Positions 45,244-57,100 of a stretch of 64,000 nt of DNA are shown here, in pieces (the stretch's first letter is position 1; the number at the start of each line of letters is the position of its first letter). The notes beneath the pieces are model-generated. The model was not told where the DNA came from. It saw only the letters and a list, made by a program, of their open reading frames with translations, and made no database searches. Origin of the DNA: Nigrospora sphaerica (taxonomy: Eukaryota; Ascomycota; Sordariomycetes; Amphisphaeriales; Apiosporaceae); contig JAGVVL010000022.1 of assembly GCA_018287875.1 (NCBI GenBank), positions 1,426,001 to 1,490,000 of the forward strand, in the 5' to 3' direction. A program made the position numbers and the translations under genes.

Positions 45244-46194
45244 GGCGGCTTTGGTATCATAAGCGCTGAATAATAATGTATATAGCCTGATTGATATAGA
45301 CTGACGCGCAGGAGTCATCCAACTAACGCACCCACCCTCATGGAAGTCTCTCACTCGCTTATTTATAACTCTCCCTCCCCATCTCGTGAGTCACGACGTC
45401 AACACAAGGCCAGGTGGTAAAAACGGGCCGCTACGCAAATACAAATGAGACTTGGGGGCTGTCCCGGGCTTCATTCCAATTACCAGATATGGCATTTCCA
45501 AATGCCAGATACGGAATTTGGAAGAAGGACATGTATGTCAGAGGGCCAATACGCAGTACAGATTGTTCGGTCTTCAAGCGGAAGGCTGCCAGCTATTAGC
45601 TCCCAAGTCATGTCGAACTGCCGCATGGAGCATAGCCCCTTGGGCCAGCAGGGGGTTTGGACCTATTTTGGGCCGTCAGGCCAGCTGTACTCAATCCCAA
45701 ACTGGCCGCCCCCGCGAGAGACTCATGACTTGCATTCATGTCGTAGCTCTCACCAAGTGCTGGGCAGATGCGACGGGCCGGCCGGCACCTACGGCAACAA
45801 CGGCCAAGACACCGTTTGCCTAGGGCAAGATCGCCCGTGCTGACCACTGAGATCTCGCATTTCATGCGTCACAATGCAGGCTAAGACTTCCCGAGGCGCA
45901 CAACCGCCATCAGCACTAGCCCGGATCAGGGAATTCGAATCAACATGCCTAGCAAGCGGGGCAGTTTGGACATTTGGTCTTGGGCTTTGAACCCTTGACG
46001 CCCTCATCGTTCTGGCATCAGAGAATGGGGGTCTTTCTGCCCTGCGTATCCTGCTTTCGACAACAACCTCCGAGGTCCCGACCAAAAGCCTCGGCGTCAC
46101 CAAGACCGATCATTTGCCTCGCTTCCCTCTTCTGTTTAGGCGCGTGACGTCGTCTAGCTCAAGTTTGGGCGGTGCCGGCTCCGAAAGGCCGCAG
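45244..46194. other. intergenic between divergent genes
   Basis: Shared upstream region of the small minus-strand gene and the Clr5-domain gene. A short hairpin (GGCATTT-CC-AAATGCC) lies at about 45491-45506. No gene seen. Confidence 0.45.
45360..45367 (-). promoter_or_regulatory. TATA box of the small minus-strand gene
   Basis: Reads TATAAATA on the minus strand, 117 bases upstream of the ATG at 45243 and about 40 bases upstream of the alternative ATG at 45318. Confidence 0.5.
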
Positions 46195-48867
46195 ATGGAC
46201 CAGCAGGCGACATTCCGCTTCCACGGCGGCCCGAGCCATTCGCGAACGCCCCGGATCTCCAAGGAGGCGTGGAAGAAACATGAAGCCACGATCCGGGAGC
46301 TCTTCCCCTCGAGCACTCTCAGGGAGCTGATGGACATTATGGAAACACAGCATGGCTTCAAAGCAACGTAAGACTAGCGCCACCCTGCACCAGCCGTTTG
46401 GGGGGCGCCACGATGACTGACCCTGGCTAGCGAGAAGCAATACATCCATCAGCTCCCCAAATGGGGGTTGCATAAACGGGTCGTGAAGCAAGGCGCTCCC
46501 GCTGGGCGAAGCCCTTCGAACGCGCCTACCGAACGGGGAGCCCCTCAGCCTACGGACCCAGGCGGACATGAAGGAGTCGATAGGGACTCACCACCGTCAC
46601 CATTCGCCTCCACGCCAGGGACTCAGTCACAATACACGCTGTCGCCACAATACGAACCTTTTCCGATAACTTTAGATGGTAGGCTGGACCTCCCTCCGGA
46701 TGCCTACACGCCACGAGATTATCAGCCGGCGTTCGGTGGTAAGCGATCGCGAAGCATTGTGAGTTTGGGAAGCCAAATGAGTGGAAGGTCGACCAGAGAA
46801 CGGATTAAAAGATCTAAATTATGGTCCAAATCGCCTGTCACCTCGCCTAAAGCCCCAGGAACCACAGATTGCACCGCGTCGCCATGGGCCGCGCCAAGTA
46901 CAGGATACGAATATAATCTGCCTTCGCCGGACAGCTACCGTGCCGGCGGTTTAGGTATGGAGTCACCCTGGTCGCCAGATACCACCATCTTCAGCTCGAT
47001 GGGCACGACCCAGGATCCTCCAGAAACACCGGAAACGGCCGTTTCGGATCCGCCTGACGATGCACTGCTCCTCCACCACAGCCCGCCTCTTGAGTTTGGA
47101 TTCAACCACTGGACGACGGCCGAGCTGCACGAAGCCCTCGAAGCGGCGACGCAGCAGGTGTTTCAGAAGACGCTATCGGATGACCCGCGAATCCGCGTGT
47201 TACAGCGGCACAAACTGGCGCTGCAGCTGAGCCGGCTGGCGGAGACGCTGCTCGGGCGCGCCGCGGCGTCATGGCAGGTCACCGAGGAGACAACAAGGGG
47301 GCTCCGCGACGTGGCCGAGTACCTGCAGGCCGTCGGTATGTGGACCGATGCCTTCTACCTGTACGCCCTCCTGCTCCGCGCGGCCGAGGAGGATAAGCCG
47401 GGGCAGCCGGAGCACGACGCGGGCGGGCCGCTGGCGCCGTGGTCGCTCGGCGCGCTGCACCTCGCGTGCGTCAGCACCGCCACTACGCCGGCCCAGTGCG
47501 CCATGGTGCGGGCTTGGCCGGCCTTCGCGCCCGCCGCCTTCTACGGCTACCAGCGCCTCCTGCAGCATGGGGCCTGCGCCGACATGTACGGGCGCGCCGG
47601 CCTGCTGGCCGAGGCCGCCCTCGAAGCCGCCGAGGCGCGCCGCCTGCTCGCCACCGCCCACGGCTTCGGCGCCCCCTGCATCGCCGGCGTCCGCTTCGGC
47701 CGCAACGCTGACCTCGTGGCCTACAGTTACTTTGTGCGCCTCGGCGGCGCCAAGGGGACCGATGCTGGGACTGCGCCGACCTTCGCCGGCTACGACCGCT
47801 TCGTCCATAGCGTCTGGAAGGCGCCGGTACACGGCACGGGCGCCGGCGGCCACAACGACGACGATGGCCGCGACCCGCTGGCGGACCTGCGGTCGGTGCT
47901 GCGCTGGTGTTTCCGGGCCGTGGACCCGACGGCGGCGACCGACGGCGACGCCGTCTTCTCAACCTTCTCCGAGATCGACGAGGCCAACAGCGCCGTCGCG
48001 CCCGCGCCCGAGGACCTCGGCCCCGCCGGCCTTGACCCTCGCGCCCTCGGCCTCTTCCACTGCCTCTTCGACCGCTGGATCCAGCTGCGGGACTCAACAC
48101 CGCCGTCGTCGTCGCCCCGGCACGACGGCGACGGCAACGGGGAGGAGACATGGCTGTGGATGCAGACCCAGGAGCGCATGGGCCTCGCCCCCACCGAGTT
48201 CCTTGTGGTTCTCTGCGAGATGATCACCGAGGCGGGCAGCAGCAACGGCGGCGCCGTCGCCCTCGAGCGCTCACCCGTCTCCTACACAGCCTTCATCGAG
48301 CAACTGGACGCGCTAGATGCGCTGGAAGACGCAGCGCTCGCCGACCGCTTCCTGGCGCACTTTTGCGCGCGCGAGGTCCTGAACCACCGCACTGGCCTCG
48401 CCGAGGAGGTGCCGCCGTCGCCGACGCCCTCGGTCCGGCCCAACGACGATCACAACGCCACCGTGGCCGCAACCTCTCCCGACACCATGCCCACCACCGC
48501 CGCGGCCGCCACACCGACGGCGGGCCCGGGCCTCCAGCCCAACAACGACGACGACGACGAGGTGCGGAGCAGGTCAGCGCGCTCGGCCGTGGCGCCTTCG
48601 TACGCGTCGTCCGACATGTCATCGCTGCGGCGCATGGCACGGCGGGCGCGTCACCTCGTGCGCGGCGCCGACGCCGCCGCCGCCGCTCCCCACGAGCCGC
48701 CGTCGCGCCTCCTCCGCCGGCCCTCGCTCACCGTCAGCGAGCTGAGCGAGCGCTTCAGCGAGTCCATGAGCATCAGCAGCTCACGCCCCTCTCTGTGGGC
48801 GCCGCGCAGCGGCCGGCAGCAGCGGCAGTCGGGCACGTCGGACGAGTGGAGGCCCCGCGGTGAATGA
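46195..48867 (+). CDS. Clr5-domain protein
   Basis: Exon 1 46195-46367 and exon 2 46431-48867 join in phase 2 over a 63-bp intron (GTAAGA...CTAG) and give 869 residues. The N-terminal 75 residues match the Clr5 domain: ISKEAWKKHEATIRELFPSS, LRELMDIMETQHGFKAT, then after the splice EKQYIHQLPKWGLHK. The intron inside FKAT/EKQY is usual for this family. The domain was first described in fission yeast Clr5, linked to heterochromatin silencing, and is common in filamentous fungi, often fused to other parts. The middle (about 280-480) is helical and Ala/Leu-rich; the ends are disordered and Ser/Pro-rich, with basic stretches (KRSRS, RERIKRSK) that could direct it to the nucleus. Likely DNA or chromatin associated; targets unknown. 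Confidence 0.85.
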
Positions 48868-50615
48868 GGAGTTTGATGAATATAGGCCTGTCAGGAATGG
48901 CCACGCCAGTTCTATCCTCGGATGATGTAACGGTGGCTCAGCGTATGGACTCATGTCCAGATCGGAGAATCCGCTCGCTTGAAGGAATTCAGCGGCATAT
49001 TTGACTGAACCTGCTGGGCCAGGGCGCCATCATTTGCATCTTAACCGACCGCAGTTTCGGTACTGTAGACGTCTCGATGGCACGACACGCATTGAAGACA
49101 GTTCACACGCCTTAGTCGGATTGTATTGAAGCCTCGACATAGTGCCGAGCGACCTCTCCGTACAGTCCTCACGACCATGTAACCGTGGGCTGTACATGTC
49201 GTTCAGATTACGAGCGGCAGTAAGGGCGACAACTGCATTCCTGCGTGCCTCTAGAATAGCAATGCTGATGGTATCGCTATTTTCAGGCAGACCGCCTAAG
49301 CTTCGGAGGCAGATAAACTTTGAGACTTGGGGAGCTGGCCGTCAAGAAAATGTTCCCAGTGCCTTTTCCCCTCAGGTTCTTGAGTGCCGTACCTGAGAAT
49401 GCTTTGCAATTTGATTTCGGGGTACTTCAGTGTGAAATTAGCGAAGCTTTCTAAAGTTATGTTCAGAAGGGGACTTAGAAAACGCGCCGATAACAACGCA
49501 CTCTGTAATAGGAACCCTATTAGTCAGTTCCATCGTTGAAATCACGTTAGAAGCGGCCATGACGTTAGAACCACATGTTAAAGTAACCGGTAACTCCGTA
49601 CCTCGAGGAGCGTTCCAGCCGCAACACTGGCAAAGGGACTGACAGAGGGACGGTTCTCAATCCGAAGGCGAAACCTTCGCGGTTCTAGATGCCAAATAGA
49701 GGGAGCAAGCCTCAGCGCAGCTTTCCGATACAAGAACGATGTCGTGGGTACCACTCGTGCCGTAGTAGGTCCGGGCTCTCCGTTTTGCCGCCCGTGGCCC
49801 GTATACAGCACCTACGGGGGGGCTGTGGACTCGGTCCTGGGTAGCGCTTCCCAGCGTCCGAACCAGCGCTGCCCCGCCTGCGCCCTGCGAAAGCGCTGCA
49901 CCGTCGCTTCCCCGCGCTGTTCCAGGTCCCGTACCGCCGCCCGCATGCTGGGGTCCAGGACGTTCTTCGGCTAACTACAGCAGCAGCCATGACTGTCTAT
50001 ATCAATCTTATCAAGTGGAACACTGCATAACTTATTCAATTCGATTCCCTTTTATGCGGCTAGCCGACCGGTAGTAAGGATTGCTGCCAATACACTAGAT
50101 TTCACTACTAGATTCAAAATAAAGTCTGCATGAAAACGGATAAGGTCTACTGCAATACTTGCTACAGCCCCTGTAGTCAGACTCGTTCGATACCCTAGGA
50201 CCTATACTAAGTCATATAATACTAGCAGCTGCTGCTAAGCAGCATCTCCATGCCGCGAGCTCGACAGGTCTGACAGCCTTAAAGGCGAGGATACATATTT
50301 ACAGCAAGCCAACAGAGATGCGCGTCATCGACCATCCTCCGATTTCGCAATGGCCCATTTGCAGGGGTCTCATTATGCCTCCTTCGCTTCCTCTCATGCG
50401 TATAAGTAGGTGTCGCTTCTTCAAGGTGGTCGGAAGAGTCGTTTCCCGTCATCGCCTCATGTGTGGTCTCTTTACGGGGTGGTGAGACCATGACGATGAT
50501 AGTCCCAGAGTCCACCTGACCTCTGATCAGCGTTAAGGCACCGTTGTAGGGCTGTTAATAAGGAAATAGAAGTAGATAGCGGGCCGGCACTAAGTAGGAT
50601 ATAGCATTTGTAAAA
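48868..50615. other. intergenic with one coding-like remnant
   Basis: AT-richer than the genes around it. On the minus strand at about 49808-49975 a short stretch reads LDPSMRAAVRDLEQRGEATV and RFRRAQAGQRWFGRWEALPR, which looks like a protein C-terminus without a gene in front; treated as a relic. Confidence 0.35.
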
Positions 50616-52782
50616 CTACCCCAGAGTGATATCCCTCCATTTTGGATTTAGCGATTTCCAAAACTTCTCAGCCAAGACTATCCCTAAACCTTTTCTGTAC
50701 GCTACTCCATCATTCCTGCTAATCCACATTACAATCAGACACTCTTTCTCCGTTTCCCACAGCGGCACCTGCTGTGACAAGAAGAACAGCCTCCCGCCGA
50801 ACTTATGCGGGATCGTAGTGCCATGATTGTCTCGTTCAAATGCGGAAATAGCAATCAGCTCGCACTCTTGATTTGATGAGCGCCTTGCAAGACAAGGCGA
50901 GACCATCATAACACCGCATACCAGTGACGCGCTATTGCCCCCGACAATCAAAAGCATCTCCTGTCGCCAGGTGTCGACACTCTCTAGCTGGTTTTTACCA
51001 TAAATCCCCGATAGCCAGGCTTTAGCAACTGGTGCACGGGTGACTAATAGGGCGCTTTTATGAGAGGACGGTGCTGTTGGAGGTACCTTAGCACGCCAAG
51101 TGCACAGCGGTGCCAGACGAATGCGTGGCGCCGCGACACAGATCTCGTCGTCAATGTTGCCCTGCCATCCAACCCAGGACCAGCTGGGAAGTGGTGTGGA
51201 TAGCGAGGAAACAGTACCACGCGGCCGGCGTCGAACCATATCTTCGCCTGGCTGCCAGAGCAGAGCGGCGTCAAAATGTGATATTGGAAGCCCCCAAAAG
51301 AAGCCACCGGGAAAGAATACCGAAAACGTATTGAGAACCCCAAGAAAGGCCCGGTAGCCGTCTTCCGGAAATGTGAGGTTGCGTATGTTCTACAGTACGT
51401 TAGTCGGCCATATAATGGTAGGAACGGTTGAAACTCACATAGGTACGCACTGCATCAAAGTATGTCTCCAATGGTTTCCGACATAAGGCTCCGCTGTCCA
51501 GCTTGGCGGTACGGATTGCCTTCATAGTTCCCTCGATCGCTGCCAAGTCACCGGGATCCTGGCTACTTCTTGATATCGGGAGTCGACTACTGCAACCGGT
51601 TGACTCGTGCCACATACATTGGCTGCAATCCCACAAGACCACCTGATTTTGGAATAGGAGCTTCCGCTTAGAAAACATAAGCTCCTGAAAGGTCCAACCC
51701 CTTGAGTACTGTGATAAAAATATCAGCATTCAAACGAAAGGTAAAAGAAAAGAAGGAGGTCATACCCAGATTGAGTTATCAGGGTGCAGGTAGTTAGCGT
51801 ATTGAGTAGTGTCGAGGTAAGGACTTAGTTCACGGCGTTCAGTAACACCTTTGATCCCGCGCAGGCCGTGGTGAGCATCCCAGCCGTTAGCTGCAACGAC
51901 AGTAAGGTAAGCGTTGCCGTAAATTTTGTCCATGAGTTGTAGTTGAGAATGTTTGCTAGCCGGATCATCCTGGCAGATACAAAAGCGGTCTACCCACAGG
52001 TATCTCTCGCCTAAGAGCCTGACCAGGCCCATAGTATGGCGAATAGTTTGAGGTACCTCGATATTAGAGTTACTTTCATTTAAGGATCCAGCTGACTGTA
52101 GGTAGCCAATGTTGGCTTTCGTAGCCTCTGCTGATTTTATGCCGCCCCAGACATAGCTTAGAGCGACATACCGATGCGTCCTAGCCGGAACAATGCATTC
52201 TCTCGTGACGTCAATTAACCAAAGTGGCCAAAACGGCTCCTGGGATTCGTGGCCTCGACAATATGCTCCATGCTTCGAGTTGCAAGTGGCGAGCCACTGG
52301 CGAAGCTCCTGAACATCTATCCAATGGGGGTCGAGCGTATGTTCAGTGTCATTCGTTTCAAGGTCTGTGTGGTTTGAAGCCTTCGCGGGCTTCAACCAGT
52401 CGGCTAGAGACGACAATGTCTTTCGCAACTTCTCCGTCGCAACTTCAATAGTCGCCTTAAGCCCATCCGTAACGGCGACCGCTTGATACCAATACTGCTT
52501 TTCGGGGTTTGCCACGGGGTGCTTCGCCAGGCTAAGGGGCACGGGCGGGCATAGGGAACCTGATTCGCGCCCCGACTCCGAGTCTCGTGCGGCAGTCGCC
52601 AATTGGTGGGCTGAGAAGCCATGCGCCGAGCCAGAGTGCAGCTGTGTTATGGGCCCCGGATTTCCGGTGACCGAAGATTCTGGCGAAACCGTCCTAATAC
52701 GGTTCGGTTGCGCTTGCAATGAGCAATCGGATAGGTGCCAGGCCGAGCCGCCATGCTTGTCAGATTCGGTCAGATTAGCCAT
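50616..52782 (-). CDS. HET-domain protein (heterokaryon incompatibility type)
   Basis: Exons 52782-51766, 51708-51439 and 51389-50616, all phase 0, with introns of 57 and 49 bp, give 686 residues. The HET domain (about 200-355) shows YVALSYVWGG, PQTIRHTMGLVRLLGERYLW, VDRFCICQDD, IYGNAYLTVVAANG and, across the first splice, SIW-YSRGWTFQELMFS. This second subfamily has a long N-terminal region (about 190 residues, disordered) before the domain, and a C-terminal part with SWSWVGWQG, a common HET tail motif. Such proteins start regulated cell death after non-self recognition. Arg stands in VDRFCI where Ser or Ala is usual. Unlike the copy at 37.5-38.8 kb it has no stop or insertion. Confidence 0.88.
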
Positions 52783-54153
52783 CTCGTATCAAGGTGCTAG
52801 CCATGGTAGAGTTGGTTGTGTTTCATGAAATGTCTTGATTCGGAAGTGCGGCCTTCACTTAGGCGTGTATCGAGTGGAGGAAATGGATGTTAAAGAGAAA
52901 CCTTAAGGTCAAGCAATAGCATAGCTTAGATAAGGACATGCCAACTAATGCGTGCCGTCGTCTTTTCACGCTGGCTGGATAAAGATGTATCTGGAAGTTG
53001 CAAAACCTGCCAGAAACACCCTCAGCTGGGGGTGGCAACGAATTTAGTACTAAAGTTGCGGTGCGTATAGAATAGACGATACGGTGTATAAACTGCGAGC
53101 TATCACGACGCGTAATCGGGCGTCACCAAGGATGGCAGTGCAAGAAGGTAGAGAGAACGATCCGTCACCGGAAGCAGAAGAATCGCTTAAACAGCGGAAG
53201 CCACAATCTCGCTTCTGCGTAATCTGTCAGCTAGGTGGGCACTGCCCCGTCAGAAATAGGCTGAGGCTATAATCCGAGGTGACTGGCCGTCGCTGAGGCA
53301 GAGATGCATAAAATATTGACAGGGGCCCCATGATGGATGCAGTGGTAGAGTGGATGAAGGCTGGCCCAGACGAGATGCGTGGCGGAAGATAGTACAAACA
53401 GATCCGGAAAACCAAAGATGGGCCGAGCTATTTTCGTACTTAGCCAGGTAAGATCCCGAGATGGACCCGGTGGGCTTCTGGGGTATGTACTATCAAACAC
53501 ACGTAAGCGTTAAAGAAATAAAGGGAAACTGGCCGTGGATTAATACATCAAGCACCGTCAAGCCCACGTTTCTCTTTGTTCTCTTTACATCTGTGACAAT
53601 AGGACGCATCACCATTCCAAAAATAAGACAATGCTGGCGGCGCCTCAGCGGCTGTATACACATACACTCGATGCGTTCCTCTAGGCTAGATTACGTGCCG
53701 CATCCGGCACGGACCCCCTGTACGTTTGGCTTCTTGCAGCCTTGCTTTCTTTCCAGCCTACGCATCGTGAGTAAGCAATCCTTGCGACGCACCCCCTCTA
53801 TCAACCCAGCCACGATTGTGGCCCCCTACGAATGGGGGCGGCAAAGATATCAGCGCTAGACCAATCCTTCCGTCCGTGAGGCAGTCGGATTGACGCGCAG
53901 GAGGTGGGCCAAGGCGTTGTGTTGAAGAACCATTGGTCGGTAGACATGACACTGGACATGCCATGTATCTGCAGGTGTGTCATCCTCCTCAATCCGTTGC
54001 CACCTCCATCTGAGAGTATTTCTTCGCAGCCCCCGAGCCTCTCATCCTCTTCCTCCACCCTGTTCGTCGGCGCCACCCGTCCTTGCTGCATGATAAGCAC
54101 CGTTCGGAGACGATGAATGTTCCACGAAAGACCCCGGCATCCGCCCTCGCTGT
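52783..54153. other. intergenic between divergent HET and NACHT genes
   Basis: 1.4 kb shared upstream region of the second HET gene and the STAND gene. No supported frame; AT-rich in its first half. Confidence 0.45.
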
Positions 54154-57100
54154 ATGTCAATGGCGTTGAACATGCAGATCATCTTAGGCCCCGCTGACAA
54201 TGGAAATGAGGCTCTGGGCATGGCCTCGGTCGATGCCATTGGGATCCAAGTCCCACCAGATGACGATGCCACTGCACCAACTCCCAGAACGCCGCCCTCG
54301 GCGCAACCCAAGCACACAGTGTAAGCTGACGTGTCCCAAAAGAGGTTCGGTACTCACTAACTGTTTTCAAGGCACTCCGCAGCCGTAGCTATATGGGCCG
54401 AAAGCGTTGAGTCGATGACTCGGGAACAGCGCACTTTGTTCGTGGCCGAGATGCCCGACGGGGATCTTCCTCAGTATGCGACGGCCCTGGAGAAGATAAT
54501 GACTGACAAGTCAGACTCGAGTCGGACATTGAAGGTCGCTAAGCGTATAGCCCCTCTTGTCCAATTGTTCGAGTTTGACGAAGCCATTCTCAGACGCCCT
54601 GAATGCGGTATATCCACCAGCTGGTATGATCCTGGGCGGCATCTCATTCCTGCTCACCACAAGCAAACGCGCTGTCGACTACCAAGATGCGCTCAATGCT
54701 TTTCTCGAGAGCACCGTGGACCGTCTGAAGATCCTTGAAGGGTACAAGTCGGCAATCCATCTTACGAAAGATGCTCAGGTAGCACTGGCCAACATATACG
54801 GCGAGATTGTGCAGTTCCTCGCCCGTCTATCGAAGGCCTTCGGGAAAAAGGAGAGAATTCTACGCCATGGCCTCAAACTCTTCGCCAGATCCCAGTTGAA
54901 CACGTTTGACGCGGACTTTCAGGGCGTAAAAGAGCGAATGGGGACTCATGTGGACAACTTTCGGTTGGCTGCAAACTTCCAGGCGCAATTGGATAGCAAG
55001 AGAGACCATGGGAAGACGCACGAGAAGTTGGAAAACATGGAACAAGATCGGAAGACACAGGAAGCAAGAAACCAAGATTTGACACCCTCCCATAATACTG
55101 CGGACTGCGCTTATGGTTGTCCACAGTCGAACTTCGCAGGAACGTGCTAAAGTGGATTTCAACTGATGTCTCCTACCACCTTACCCAGGACCAAAAATTG
55201 GGAGAGCGCCTTGAAGGCACTGGCAACTGGCTGCTAAACCACGCGCTCTTTCAGACCTGGAAGGAAGCAGGCGAATCACAGCTACTCTGGATCCACGGCA
55301 AGGCAGGTAGCGGAAAATCTCATCTGGCTGCTTGTGCGATCGACGACCTTGAGCAGAGCTGCAAGACACACGGCCGGTCAGACGACAAGAAGATGCACGC
55401 ACTTGCGTATTTCTACTGCAGTGCCAAGTCGATTCAACACCAAGGTCCACGAAGCGATGCGTCGTCCTCATCCTCATGCAGTCAGCTGACCGCCATCCTG
55501 CTGAGTTCAATCTTGAGACAGCTTTACGAACAACTACCAGCAGGCGAGAACGTCGACTCAATCCTTCAAAGCTACAAGGACAGGCCTTCTAACTGGCTGG
55601 GAAAGGAAAAAACTAAAGATGGCATCCGCAACATCCTCGTGAAGTTCTCCAGAGCTTTCATCGTCGTTGATGGACTCGATGAGTGGAGTGAGCTTCCTGG
55701 CGAAGAATTCGTCAACTTGTGCCGCTTCCTCCAATCTTTGACAACACTGGACGGCAAATCGATCTTCAACGTGGCAATTTTCAGTCGACCCAAGCAACCC
55801 ATCGAAAGAATTCTGTTCGATAGCGTGAAGGCCGCCGTTGATAATGGCTCCAATGCGGATGATATCAACCTTTTCATCAATAAGAGGACCGGCGATTTGA
55901 TAAAAGCATCGCCTGCATCGGAGCAGATCAAGACCGAACTTGCGAACCGCGCCGGCGGCATGTTTCTTTGGGCTTCTCTGGTGATAAACGGCCTGAAGTC
56001 CAAGAGAACCACCAAGCAGATGCGGCAAGCGATGGAGAAAACACCGAGTGATCTCGAAGCAGCATACTCGACGTCCCTTGAAAGGATAATGGCGCAAGAA
56101 ACGTCTCGCAGAGAGCTGGGTCTGAATGCTCTCTTGTGGGTTTCAAATTCACTTGAGCCCCTAACGGAAAGAGAGCTTGTCGAGGCCTTGAGCTTTCAAC
56201 CAGGCATGCGATCGATTGAAAACGACGACAGAGTGTATGGAGACAAAATAATTAGCGACTGTGCCGATCTATTGATTATCAGGCAAGGTCACTATGAGCT
56301 CTTACATTCGTCGCTGAAAGATTACTTGAAGAAGGCTGGCAACTCACAATTAAGTCCTCCCGAAGCAATGAAGGCCCTGCAGACTCAAGCCAACACTTTG
56401 CTAGGGAGGACTTGTCTTGAATATCTTCAGCTGGGAGAGTTTCAAGAGGTACCTGTTGACACTATCGAAGACTTCGAAGAGAAGCTCCAGGCCTACCCGT
56501 TACTTAGGCATGCTGCTGTATATTGGGGCAGTTACCTAAGACGATCCTTGGGCACCGAGTCCCCAGGTGACTGTTCATTCGAATGCAGCTCCTTACGGAA
56601 TCCTAAGACACGCGATTTCGTCACACAAATCAGACGAGCCTGTCTTGGTTTCGACGAAAAGGACCTATTTCCCTGTCCGGGGAAGGTACAGCCACTTCAC
56701 TTGATTGCAAGATTTGGGCTCGTGAGGCTCCTGGAACATTTTCCGGATGCTCCTTCGCAGATTGGCATGATGGACGGATTCGGGCTTTATCCTGTCGATT
56801 ACACAACTGGAAAGGCCGCGTTCGAATGGATTCTTGATCACCGCGGCATCATTCAACCAAACACCGACGGCGAAGATATGGGAACCAGGCACAGCAAGCC
56901 ATGGTACACATACCCTCCAATCATCAACGCGGCCAAGCGCGACTGGGATGATATTGTGTTGAGGCTCATCAGAGAGGGAAGCGACAAAGAAGAAAAGGAC
57001 GATGGTTCGGAAACGGCACTACTAGCGGCCGTGCTCTCGGGTTCCTTCGCAGCCGCCGAGGTCCTTATCAAGGAAGGCGTGGACGTCAACTCCGTTGATG

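Noticed and set aside
46114..46194. Upstream extension of the Clr5-domain frame
   Set aside because: The frame is open, but the Clr5 protein starts well at the ATG at 46195, directly before the domain, and the extension is Ser-rich leader-like sequence.
54559..54620. A 62-base intron (GTCCAA...CCACCAG) to explain the first frame change in the STAND gene
   Set aside because: Joining these sites leads at once to a stop, and it would remove conserved-looking coding sequence.
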